Numbered from the stretch's first letter, positions 1 through 7,591 are shown. The stretch is 20,445 nucleotides of DNA from RGIG3009 sp964470515 (GCA_964470515.1 CAYYDD010000027.1:1-20445); one strand, 5' to 3'. Notes: generated from the sequence alone by a model not told the origin. A program made the numbers and translations.

Positions 1-30
1 GGAGGATTTTTCATCGCTAAAGCTTTTTTG

Positions 31-60
31 AACCACGCGACTATCGCGTGGTTTTCGTTT
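31..60 (+). terminator. Putative plus-strand intrinsic terminator at the left edge
   Basis: A perfect 10-bp inverted repeat (31-40 with 44-53, three-base loop CTA) is followed on the plus strand by TTTTCGTTT. On the minus strand it is followed by CAAAAAA, so it can only work as a U-tract terminator for a plus-strand transcript entering from beyond the left edge. No plus-strand gene is visible in this window. The TAA at 18-20 could be the end of one, but too little sequence is present to say. Confidence 0.5.
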
Positions 61-61
61 A

Positions 62-90
62 CAAAAAGAGACGGGCGCCGAAGCGCCCGT
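62..90 (-). terminator. Intrinsic terminator of the GH16/solute-binding operon
   Basis: On the minus strand, ACGGGCGC and GCGCCCGT (plus 83-90 and 71-78) form a perfect 8-bp GC-rich stem closed by a TTCG tetraloop, followed by CTCTTTTTG. It starts 25 bases after the stop codon of the solute-binding protein gene. This is a classic rho-independent terminator and ends the two-gene operon. Confidence 0.85.
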
Positions 91-115
91 CAAAGAGGAA
101 AAATGTATGCTGTTT

Positions 116-1750
116 TTAGCCCTTCAGTGCCGTATCAATGATGGTCTGTACCTGCTTCTCGTATGCCTTCAGGGTCTTGGTAATATTCTCACCCTTGAGC
201 GCAATGGTCGAAGCCAACGTCTTTCTCATTTTGTCCAGACTACCGGCAGAGCTCTTGAAGCCGTTTAGAGGCGCAATCAGGTTATCCCCGTCCATAATGG
301 CACGCGAGAACTTGATGACCTCCGCAGGCATATACGACTCATCGAAGGTACCGCTCTGGTTGCACGTGGAGTCGTACTTCGCAAAGGTCAGCGCGAAGTT
401 GCGGCCGTTCTCGTCCGTACCGTTACCGACACCGTAGCCCATCCACGCCCAGATCGCGTGCTTGCCGTCGCTGTTCGCAACCGGCACAGGCACACAGCCG
501 AGATTGCTCTTCTGCTGCGCCTTGGAACCGAACGCGGAGTAGGTCTTTGCGTCCATCGCACGGGTCAGGGGGCCGTAGTAGTTCAAGCTACCCAGCAAGG
601 CCGCCGTGGTACCGTTGAGGAACTGGTCACGACCGTGCTCATCGGGGTTGTTCGGGTCGGTCACGCGCTGCTGACCGAAGTTGTACTGCTGCAGCATCTG
701 AAACGCCTTGTAGAGCTGCGAGTCGCCCAAATTCTGCACCAGCTTACCGGCGGAGTTCAGCTTCGCCAGGTCAGTGCCGTAGGAGTTGATGAACGTGTGA
801 TCATAGTAGGGCGAGATGGTGTTCATACCGTACAGACCCTTATCAACATCCTGAATATCGCTGAGCATTTCATACAGCTTTTCCCAGGACCACTTACCGG
901 CGTTATACAGAGCCAGCGGATCCTCGTTGCCGTCATAGCCCGCATCCGAGAAGATCTTCTTGTTGTAATAGATGACCGCCGGCGTATTCAGATAGGCACC
1001 CGCCACGCAATAAATATTGCCGTTCAAGGAGAGAGCCTCCATCAGCGAGTAGGAGAAGCCGCCTTCGGTGACGGATTTTTCCGTCCACAGGTCAGCCGTG
1101 GTGATGTAATCGTTCAGCGGCATCATCACGTTAGCCGTGATCTGCGAGGGGTAATCGGTTCCGTACAAAAACACCAGATCGTAGGGCTCGGAGGCTGCCA
1201 ACTGCGAAGCCAAGCCGGCCGAATATTCCGAGCCCGCCAAGCCACGAGCGTCAACCTTGCAGTTGTATTTCTTTTCAAAGTTCGCAATACGCTCCTTATT
1301 GCCATCCGACACCGTGGCACCGTAGTACGCGTAGGTGAAGGTCTCGCCTCCGAAGTTCATACCCTTCTCCAGCGGGGTCGTGCCCTCTTTAATGGTAATG
1401 GGCGCGCTGACCGACAGCTGACCGCTATCGTCGGCGGTAACACGCGTAGCGGTCGTAGCGTTCACGAGCGTCTTTTTCGTACGAACCGTCGTGGTGGTCT
1501 GCCCCTGCACCGTCGTGGTGGTCACGACGTTGCCGTCTTTATCGGTCACCGTGGTCGTGGTCGCATTGGGATCGGTGGTAGTCTCATCCCCCACCGGGTC
1601 AACGACATCTTCGTCGTTATTCACGGTGGTCGTCGTGACGGTACCGTCGGTGGTGGTCGTGACGTTGGTGTCGCCATTGCCCGAGCAGGCCACCAACGTC
1701 ATCAGCAGGCAGGTTGCCAGCAACAGAGCCAATAAGCGTTTCACTTTCAT
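116..1750 (-). CDS. Extracellular solute-binding lipoprotein of a carbohydrate ABC transporter
   Basis: Predicted 544-residue lipoprotein. The signal peptide has basic residues (MKVKR), a hydrophobic core and the lipobox LVAC with the lipidated cysteine at residue 22. Residues about 31-91 form a Thr-rich spacer with repeated TTTTV blocks and Asp-rich stretches. The rest (about 130-544) reads as a family 1/8 type extracellular solute-binding protein: a first lobe with the typical YDLVFLYGTDY strand, PLNDYI, PAVIYYNKKIFSDAGY and a WSWEKLYEML helix, and a second lobe with TAALLGSLNYYG and WAWMGYGVG. Such proteins deliver oligosaccharides to a membrane permease. The gene follows the GH16 glycosidase gene by 24 bases and precedes a terminator, so no permease is co-transcribed here. 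The start at 1750 is preferred over the ATG at 1756 because AGGAG lies 8 bases before it but only 2 bases before the other. The ligand is not known; beta-glucan oligosaccharides are inferred from the neighbour. Confidence 0.88.
   Translation of the reverse strand: MKVKRLLALLLATCLLMTLVACSGNGDTNVTTTTDGTVTTTTVNNDEDVVDPVGDETTTDPNATTTTVTDKDGNVVTTTTVQGQTTTTVRTKKTLVNATTATRVTADDSGQLSVSAPITIKEGTTPLEKGMNFGGETFTYAYYGATVSDGNKERIANFEKKYNCKVDARGLAGSEYSAGLASQLAASEPYDLVFLYGTDYPSQITANVMMPLNDYITTADLWTEKSVTEGGFSYSLMEALSLNGNIYCVAGAYLNTPAVIYYNKKIFSDAGYDGNEDPLALYNAGKWSWEKLYEMLSDIQDVDKGLYGMNTISPYYDHTFINSYGTDLAKLNSAGKLVQNLGDSQLYKAFQMLQQYNFGQQRVTDPNNPDEHGRDQFLNGTTAALLGSLNYYGPLTRAMDAKTYSAFGSKAQQKSNLGCVPVPVANSDGKHAIWAWMGYGVGNGTDENGRNFALTFAKYDSTCNQSGTFDESYMPAEVIKFSRAIMDGDNLIAPLNGFKSSAGSLDKMRKTLASTIALKGENITKTLKAYEKQVQTIIDTALKG
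1478..1660 (-). repeat. Low-complexity coding repeat for a Thr-rich spacer
   Basis: This part of the lipoprotein gene encodes four TTTT blocks and one TTT block, most of the TTTT blocks followed by Val (TTTTV), separated by short acidic stretches (about residues 31-91). At the DNA level, GTGGTCGTGG-like motifs recur. The segment likely acts as a flexible, possibly glycosylated, stalk between the lipid anchor and the binding domain. Its repeats could vary in number between strains. Confidence 0.7.
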
Positions 1751-1758
1751 AAACATCG

Positions 1759-1763
1759 CTCCT
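1759..1763 (-). promoter_or_regulatory. Ribosome binding site that decides the lipoprotein start
   Basis: AGGAG on the minus strand lies 8 bases before the ATG at 1750 and only 2 bases before the ATG at 1756. Spacing favours the downstream start, which also gives a more normal signal peptide (MKVKRLL). The site lies in the 24-base gap after the GH16 gene, so translation of the second gene has its own signal. Confidence 0.7.
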
Positions 1764-1774
1764 TTTTAATGTAA

Positions 1775-4700
1775 TTAACCGTTTGCCCGACGCTTGCGGG
1801 TCGCCCAGAGGGCGACCGCGCAAGCGATCATCACAACAAGCATCAGAGCAGGCAGTGCCGAAGCACGCTCGCCGGTATCGGGGGTCCCCTCAGCACTGGG
1901 AATCTCAAGGTCATCGAAGTCAGGTAGCTCGACGCCCTCCAGCCAACCGGCCTCCTCGGCAATCGCCAAGGCATCCATCAGCAACACGTCGTAGGACGGC
2001 ATACCGTACTCAGCCATCAGCTCAACGACGGCGACCTTTGCCTCGTAATCCATGCCGACAAACACGAGAGAGCTCAGCAGGATCTGCTCAAAGTTCGCTT
2101 CGGTGGCTTCCATAATAAGATCGCCGTTCTCATCCGTCAGATACAGATCGATGAAGACCACCGCCATATCCTCGGGATTCTCCGTGAGATACTCGGAAAC
2201 CGCTTCCACCAGCTCCTCAAAGGTGGGCTGGCCGTTCTGCTTCAGCAACGCGTCGATCTCAGCCTGACGCTCCTCGCTCAGCAACGCCCAAACCTCCGTG
2301 CCCATCAGCACGTACTCGCAGCTGTACGCATCGAGCGTCTCCGGCATAATGGGATCGCCCCAGTCGTCGGTGCAGTAGTTGTTCCAGAAGTTATCCGCAG
2401 GCATATCGAATATGATTTCGGAACCCTCGTCACCTTCACTTCCGCCGATGCCATCGCCTTCACCGGTGCTGCTCTCGGGCGGCACGTAGCCGGTGGAAAC
2501 GCCGCTCCATACGCGGATGTAATCCACTTCAAGCTGGTTCACGCTGGAACCACCCAAAATTAACGCAAGGAACTGATCGTTCATATAGGAGAATGCGCCT
2601 GTACCGTCCTCGGTCGCCGCATTAACCGACATCGGATTGGAGAACTCACCCTCGCCATAGGTCATACGGAAGTTCTCCACGCCATCCAGATAGCCGACCA
2701 GCAGATCGTCCGTCCACAGGAATGCGAGAGTATGCCACTCGGAATCGCCCAAGCCGTTCTTGTGGCGATACTCGCCGAGGGAGTGGTTAGCCAGTACGTT
2801 GCTGTTGTCAACGGTAACGCCGTCATCCGCATAGCCGCGAATCGTCTCGTGCAGCGTGACCGTGTAGTGACCCTCCGGATACTTATCGCTGACGCCCCAG
2901 TATTCCATCCAGTCCATTTCGATCCACTGCTTGGCATAGCTACCGGGGCCGGTCTCCATAATCTTTTCGGGCGAGAATGACCAGATAGCTGCGGCACCGT
3001 CTTTCTCCGCCTCGTCATCGTGGCTCGGGATACGCATACGGAACTCGAGATAGCCCTTATTGAAGGTAAAGCCGCGACCGGTATTCTCGTCGATGGTCGC
3101 CATACCGTAGTTGTACTTGGACACCTTGTTCTTGACGGTCAGGATACCGTCCTTGATCTCATAATCGTCGGGATCCAGCGTGGTATTGGCCCACGGACGG
3201 GTGATGTACCACTTGTAACCCGCCGAGCCGGTGCCCAGCGTATCGATCGTGTGCAGACTCTCAAACTCATCGTTGAAGATCAGCTCGGTGTAGCCGGCAT
3301 TCTGCGCGATCGCAGGAATCTCAATAAATTCATCGTCCACGTGCAGACCGATCTGGAAATAGTCGTTATTACTATCATCCAGTTCAAGGATGGTCAGCGT
3401 GGAGTTGGCACACGCGGAGATCGTGTGATCGCCCTCAGTGGCCGTCCACGTACCCTCACTCTCAAGAGTGGCGGTACCACCGCTGGCAATTTTCTCCTCC
3501 GTAGTATAGGTGCACGTCTGCACGACCTTGCCGTCGACCGTTATGTCAGCCGCGAAGGTCGTACCGGCGGGGACAGGATCCTCACCCTGATTCCGCACCA
3601 CGACGTAGAACTGTAGCTTCGTGCCGGGCTTGACCTGATGATCCTGCTCCAGATCCACATCAGCCATCCAGAAGATATCGTCAACGACCAGATCGATCAG
3701 CGTTGCGTTCTCCGACAGCAGCACGTAATCGAAGTACACCGGGCCATCGCCGCCGGCCAGCGTAAATGCCACCGTCGCGCTCGCGCTCACCGTCGCAGAC
3801 GTAGTAAACTCATAGGTTCCGGTCGTCCAGACTGTGGACGCGGCCGCCGTCTCGTTGACCAGCTCGGTCGTGCCGTCGGTCAGCAGGATACCCGCAGTGC
3901 CCTTACCCGCATAACGGACGGACAGCGTGTACGTGGTATTCGGCTTGAGACCTGCAAAGGTCTGGCTCAGCTTACCGGCGGTCTCACCCTCGGCAGCCGC
4001 ATTGATCTGACCGGCCGCCGTCTCCTTCACACCGACACCGTCTGCGACAGAGGCTGTACCCTCGGTCGTCCACGAGGTGTCGTTTTCAACATCAAAAGTA
4101 CCGTTGGTGATCAGCACCTCGCCGCCGGACACGATGACCGTAGCAGATGCCTTCTTACCTTTCTTGGTCTCCGCCGTGATGATCGCCGTACCCTTACCGA
4201 CGCCCGTGACGACACCGTACTCAACGGTCGCCACATTCTCGTCGCTGGAGGTCCAGATCAGGCCGTTGGTGTCGCCGTTGGCGGGGGTAGCCCCCACGCT
4301 CAGACCGGTCGTACGACCCGGCACCAAACGGATAGTGGTGCGATCCATAGCAATGGATTCCGCGTCCACGCCGCTGTAGTACATCTCGATGCGGACATTG
4401 TCGAGCACCATCGTGGCATCGGCACCCGAATTAATAACGATAGCAAAATCCCAACCGGTCTCCAGACTCAGGTTCGCCGAGGTCGTAAACACCTTCGAGG
4501 TGGTCTTCCATTCGCCTTCGCTGGCCTCGCAATACACCGTGCCAATGCCCAGGTTCTTGGACCACACGTTCACGACCTTTGCATCGGTAGCCTTGTAGTC
4601 AAACGAGACCTTATAGGTCGTGCCGGGCAGCACCGGGATTGCGCTCTTGTAGAAGATCTGAACGTTCGACTGACCCTCCACAAACTTGAGCGCCATACCC

Positions 4701-6976
4701 TTGGAGCCATCCACACCGACCCCGTCCACGATCCACTCTGATAAATCGTAACCGCTTACCTTATACAGCGACCAGTTGTTCGTTCCCAGCTCAAAGTCGC
4801 CGTTGTTCAGCACGTTGGCGTACTCGCTCACTTTCAGCGTGAGGGAGGCCGTCATCGGTTCGCCCTTTTCATTCTTCGAGGTTGCGGTAATGACCGCTTC
4901 GCCGCTCTTGGCGACCACAGTGATTGCACCCGTGACCGGATCGACGGTAGCAACCTCGGTGTTGCCGGAGGTGTAGGTTACGTCACCCGCGAAAGCACCG
5001 CTCGGCTGAGCCGTCACGCCCACCTGCGAGGTGGAGTCGGGAAGCACCGTCAGCGTGCCTGCGGGAGCCATCGTAATGCCGGTCGCCTCGGGCAGCTCCA
5101 CAACAGAGATATTGTCAAGCTCTAACGCCGCCGAACCAGCCAGTGTGACAGTCGCCGCTTCCGTACCCGTTGTAAAGGTACGGGTCACTGTCGTCCAATC
5201 AGCCGACAACGTCGTTTTCACGTCGTCCTTATCGCCCGCGACCGCGCCGGCGACCGTGGTGGTCACGACCGCGCCGCGCGCCTTAAAGGTCAGCTTGTAG
5301 GATTTGTTCGCATTCAGCGTCAGATTGTTCAGCGTCAGTGCCGTATTCGCACCCAGCTTCAACACCTTGTTCTGACGGTCAGCGGAATCCACCGCCACCG
5401 TACCGACACCGCCGGTCACGACCGTTGCGGTATCCGTCTCAAAATCGCCGCCGCTGATGCGCTCGCCGTCCTCGGCGACCGTCACGGTCAGCGTATCGGT
5501 GACCTCATTGGCAAAGATCGCGTTATCCGCGTTCTTGACGGTAATGGTCGCGGTACCTGCGGCCACCGCCGTCACAACACCGTTGGCATCCACAGTCGCG
5601 ACAGCCTCATCGCTGCTCGACCAAGTCAACGTACCGATCTTGGCACCCTTCGGGGTCGCGTTCACAACCGCCGTTTGCTTGGTGCCGGGTGCAAGATGCA
5701 TAGCCTCTTCGGCCAGCTCAAAGGTGTCCGCGTCGCCCACGACCGTGATAACACGGCTCGCGGTCAGCGGCGTCCCATCGACCTTCGCCGTCGCGGTGAT
5801 GGTGACCTCACCCTCCTTGTCGAGAGCCGCAGTCACGTTGCCGTCGGCATCCACGGTGGCCAGAGTCTCATCGCTCGAGGACCACTCAATAGAATCGACT
5901 TTGCTGCCGGCGGGCTCGTAGATCAGCTCCATCGGCTCGATCTGACCCTGCGCCAGATACAGCGGATCCTGCGACAGCGAGATGCCCGTCGCGGGGATTT
6001 GCTCGATCACGATATCGTCAACGTACGCGTCAGGAGCCTGACCGTTCAACCGAGAGGTGATCTCGGAATCAAGACCGCCGATCGCAAGTACGTTTCTGCT
6101 CTCGGAAATCGAGGATTTTGTAGTAAACACCTGCTCGAAGGTCGTCCATTCCTCGCTGCCGGTATTGTCCAGCACCACCCGCCAACCGCCACCGTTGGCC
6201 GACGTAGCAATGCCCGTGCCGATGTAGATGAGGAGATTCTTACCCTTCACTCGCATCGTCAGCTTGTAGGTAGAGTTGCCCTCAAGCCCCATATTATCAT
6301 AGTAATACACACCGTTCTTATCGACCGTCGTAGCGGATTTGGTAATATGCAACACGTGGTTGCCCTGCTCTTCCTCGATGGCACCGGTCTTGATAATGCG
6401 CGTCCACGCCGCCAACTGCGGGTCGCTCTCAAAATCGCCGCCGAAGAGCAGATTGTCTTCGTCCATCGCGACCTCGGTCACCTTAACATCGTCGATATAG
6501 GTGCCCGCAGGTGCATACAGGCGCAACACATCGGTGTTATCAACGAAACTCGCCTTCGTTTTGATTACGTAGGCGATCTCCGTCCAGCCCGCCGTTGTAT
6601 CAAACTTCTCACGGCAGTCGCTCACTGTATGATCGGGATTCGTGCGAACCCAAACGACATTTCCGCCGTAAGCTTTCAAGGATACTAAATAGGTCTTATC
6701 GGCCACCATACCCCATTTAGCAGCGTTGCTCTTGTTGCTCAACGCCGAGTTGATCTTCAGCACCTTATTTCCAGCGTTCAGTGGGTCGTCCACGATCTCC
6801 TGACCCGTCGTCCAGCCGGCAATGATCGCGCTGGTCTCGGTTCCCTCAAAATTCTCGGAAACCAAAACGTCGCCGGTCGCTGCCGAAGCAGGTAGAATCA
6901 GGCCGGAGATACCGCAGGAGATCAGCAGTGCCGCTGCCAATACCCACGCCAGCATCCGTTTCGTACATTGCTTCAT
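1775..6976 (-). CDS. Secreted, wall-anchored multimodular GH16 glycoside hydrolase
   Basis: A 1733-residue surface enzyme, probably a beta-1,3(4)-glucanase of the laminarinase type. Seen in order: signal peptide 1-32 (ASA cleavage; a lipobox-like LISC also sits at 18-21); jelly-roll carbohydrate-binding-like modules at about 35-170, 171-328, 505-628, 720-868 and 952-1090 (GDFE/DDV patterns of the CBM4_9 type); Big_2 Ig-like domains at about 329-413, 415-500, 629-717 and 870-950 (WSSSDE..ATVDA.G.VTA pattern); a CARDB-like domain at 1092-1215; and the GH16 domain at 1225-1491. The catalytic motif is intact, EMDWME, with nucleophile E1353, D1355 and acid/base E1358, and the domain ends in the typical VDYIRVW. 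A Gly/Glu/Ser linker (1497-1520) leads to an unassigned acidic domain (1521-1690), then TPDTG (1698-1702), a membrane helix and RKRR, as in sortase substrates. AAGGAGG lies 8 bases before the ATG. It is the first gene of an operon with the binding lipoprotein. The exact substrate and the binding role of each module are inferred. Confidence 0.9.
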   Translation of the reverse strand: MKQCTKRMLAWVLAAALLISCGISGLILPASAATGDVLVSENFEGTETSAIIAGWTTGQEIVDDPLNAGNKVLKINSALSNKSNAAKWGMVADKTYLVSLKAYGGNVVWVRTNPDHTVSDCREKFDTTAGWTEIAYVIKTKASFVDNTDVLRLYAPAGTYIDDVKVTEVAMDEDNLLFGGDFESDPQLAAWTRIIKTGAIEEEQGNHVLHITKSATTVDKNGVYYYDNMGLEGNSTYKLTMRVKGKNLLIYIGTGIATSANGGGWRVVLDNTGSEEWTTFEQVFTTKSSISESRNVLAIGGLDSEITSRLNGQAPDAYVDDIVIEQIPATGISLSQDPLYLAQGQIEPMELIYEPAGSKVDSIEWSSSDETLATVDADGNVTAALDKEGEVTITATAKVDGTPLTASRVITVVGDADTFELAEEAMHLAPGTKQTAVVNATPKGAKIGTLTWSSSDEAVATVDANGVVTAVAAGTATITVKNADNAIFANEVTDTLTVTVAEDGERISGGDFETDTATVVTGGVGTVAVDSADRQNKVLKLGANTALTLNNLTLNANKSYKLTFKARGAVVTTTVAGAVAGDKDDVKTTLSADWTTVTRTFTTGTEAATVTLAGSAALELDNISVVELPEATGITMAPAGTLTVLPDSTSQVGVTAQPSGAFAGDVTYTSGNTEVATVDPVTGAITVVAKSGEAVITATSKNEKGEPMTASLTLKVSEYANVLNNGDFELGTNNWSLYKVSGYDLSEWIVDGVGVDGSKGMALKFVEGQSNVQIFYKSAIPVLPGTTYKVSFDYKATDAKVVNVWSKNLGIGTVYCEASEGEWKTTSKVFTTSANLSLETGWDFAIVINSGADATMVLDNVRIEMYYSGVDAESIAMDRTTIRLVPGRTTGLSVGATPANGDTNGLIWTSSDENVATVEYGVVTGVGKGTAIITAETKKGKKASATVIVSGGEVLITNGTFDVENDTSWTTEGTASVADGVGVKETAAGQINAAAEGETAGKLSQTFAGLKPNTTYTLSVRYAGKGTAGILLTDGTTELVNETAAASTVWTTGTYEFTTSATVSASATVAFTLAGGDGPVYFDYVLLSENATLIDLVVDDIFWMADVDLEQDHQVKPGTKLQFYVVVRNQGEDPVPAGTTFAADITVDGKVVQTCTYTTEEKIASGGTATLESEGTWTATEGDHTISACANSTLTILELDDSNNDYFQIGLHVDDEFIEIPAIAQNAGYTELIFNDEFESLHTIDTLGTGSAGYKWYITRPWANTTLDPDDYEIKDGILTVKNKVSKYNYGMATIDENTGRGFTFNKGYLEFRMRIPSHDDEAEKDGAAAIWSFSPEKIMETGPGSYAKQWIEMDWMEYWGVSDKYPEGHYTVTLHETIRGYADDGVTVDNSNVLANHSLGEYRHKNGLGDSEWHTLAFLWTDDLLVGYLDGVENFRMTYGEGEFSNPMSVNAATEDGTGAFSYMNDQFLALILGGSSVNQLEVDYIRVWSGVSTGYVPPESSTGEGDGIGGSEGDEGSEIIFDMPADNFWNNYCTDDWGDPIMPETLDAYSCEYVLMGTEVWALLSEERQAEIDALLKQNGQPTFEELVEAVSEYLTENPEDMAVVFIDLYLTDENGDLIMEATEANFEQILLSSLVFVGMDYEAKVAVVELMAEYGMPSYDVLLMDALAIAEEAGWLEGVELPDFDDLEIPSAEGTPDTGERASALPALMLVVMIACAVALWATRKRRANG

Positions 6977-7207
6977 ACCTTGTTCCTCCTTAGCTCAAGT
7001 TCTGTTGGCTGCTACAGCCTCCCCGTTTCACAGCACACCGCAACCTTGCGTCTGTAAACCGCAAAGACCTTTGCTACTCATAGTAAATCAAAATTTTACG
7101 CAACAAGCAAGCATTTTACAAAAATACCAGAATTTACTTAATCTACCGCCGTGCGCCCCTGTTAATATACTATGAGCCGACAAGACCTGATATAACAAGT
7201 CTCATCA
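6977..7207 (-). other. Long structured 5' leader of the GH16 operon
   Basis: About 230 bases separate the predicted transcription start from the ATG. The stretch is AT-rich at 7080-7140 and holds several short perfect inverted repeats: ATTTACT 7132-7138 with AGTAAAT 7082-7088, GCAAAG/CTTTGC 7061-7074, CGCAA/TTGCG within about 7039-7050, and GGCTG-CTA-CAGCC 7007-7019. The ribosome binding site AAGGAGG (6985-6991) follows. I do not recognise a known riboswitch. The repeats could be RNA hairpins or operator sites. Confidence 0.45.
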
Positions 7208-7213
7208 TTATGC

Positions 7214-7242
7214 ATTATAACTGCTTCTACGGCAGTTGTCAA
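7214..7242 (-). promoter_or_regulatory. Consensus sigma-A promoter of the GH16 operon
   Basis: On the minus strand TTGACA (plus 7237-7242) and TATAAT (plus 7214-7219) are separated by exactly 17 bases, which matches the consensus at all 12 positions. It is the only strong promoter between the rplQ terminator and the GH16 start. The spacer carries AACTGC-N7-GCAGTT (7219-7224 with 7232-7237), an inverted repeat overlapping both hexamers and a plausible repressor site. A start near 7207 is predicted. Confidence 0.85.
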
Positions 7243-7296
7243 TAGGTTTTTTGTTCAATCTTATCTGTTGATGGTCATAAAATTTTTATTCTCATC

Positions 7297-7560
7297 TTGC
7301 GACTTCGAGACCGCACGGTGGACTCAGCGGATTTTTACAAAACCAAAACAAATCAACTCCGGCAGGGCAGCGGTACGGCATTGGCCAGATCCTTTTGTCC
7401 GCTTCTCCGACATTTCCCCAATGAGGGAATACCCTCCATATCCCGCCAAAAAACTCGCCAACCCGAATCGGCACCGCAGGGGAGGAGTCTCCCTTGCACA
7501 CCTGATTTCGATTTGTACACCCACGGCCATAAATGGTCGCCCCTACGGTCTAAGTTTGCC
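7297..7560. repeat. Putative dispersed intergenic repeat, non-coding
   Basis: This stretch between the ribosomal terminator and the GH16 promoter has no supported gene. It contains GAGGG-AATA-CCCTC (7423-7436), GGGAG-GAGT-CTCCC (7480-7493) and an imperfect inverted repeat around CCACGGCCATAAATGGTCG near 7520-7540. Short ORFs are open at once in two plus and three minus frames, none with a convincing ribosome binding site. That pattern and the CCGTAGGGGCGACC-like motif resemble intergenic repeats I associate with Ruminococcaceae genomes. Copy number cannot be seen from one window. Confidence 0.4.
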
Positions 7561-7563
7561 ATT

Positions 7564-7591
7564 GTCTAACGTCTGTCGTCTGTCGTCTAAA
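7564..7591. repeat. Four-unit 7-bp tandem repeat beside the rplQ terminator
   Basis: Units GTCTAAC, GTCTGTC, GTCTGTC and GTCTAAA lie head to tail. The array sits between the putative dispersed repeat and the terminator hairpin and may mark the edge of an inserted repeat element. Confidence 0.6.

Noticed and set aside
458..1735. Long plus-strand ORF opposite the solute-binding protein gene
   Set aside because: It is the antisense shadow of a gene with a clear signal peptide, lipobox and family pattern. Its translation is Val/Arg/His-rich with no recognisable domain.
3638..4741. Long plus-strand ORFs opposite the GH16 gene, here and at 5675-6688
   Set aside because: The minus-strand frame shows coherent Ig-like and binding modules throughout. 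The plus frames are His/Arg-rich and lack family features.
6977..7207. Known riboswitch in the GH16 leader
   Set aside because: I see none of the conserved core motifs of the common classes; only short separate stems are visible.
7292..7569. Short ORFs in the rplQ-GH16 gap as possible small proteins
   Set aside because: Several frames are open at the same place, none has a good ribosome binding site, and stems in the DNA suggest a non-coding repeat.
7564..7591. CRISPR array
   Set aside because: Units are 7 bases with no spacers, so this is a simple tandem repeat, and no cas gene is present.
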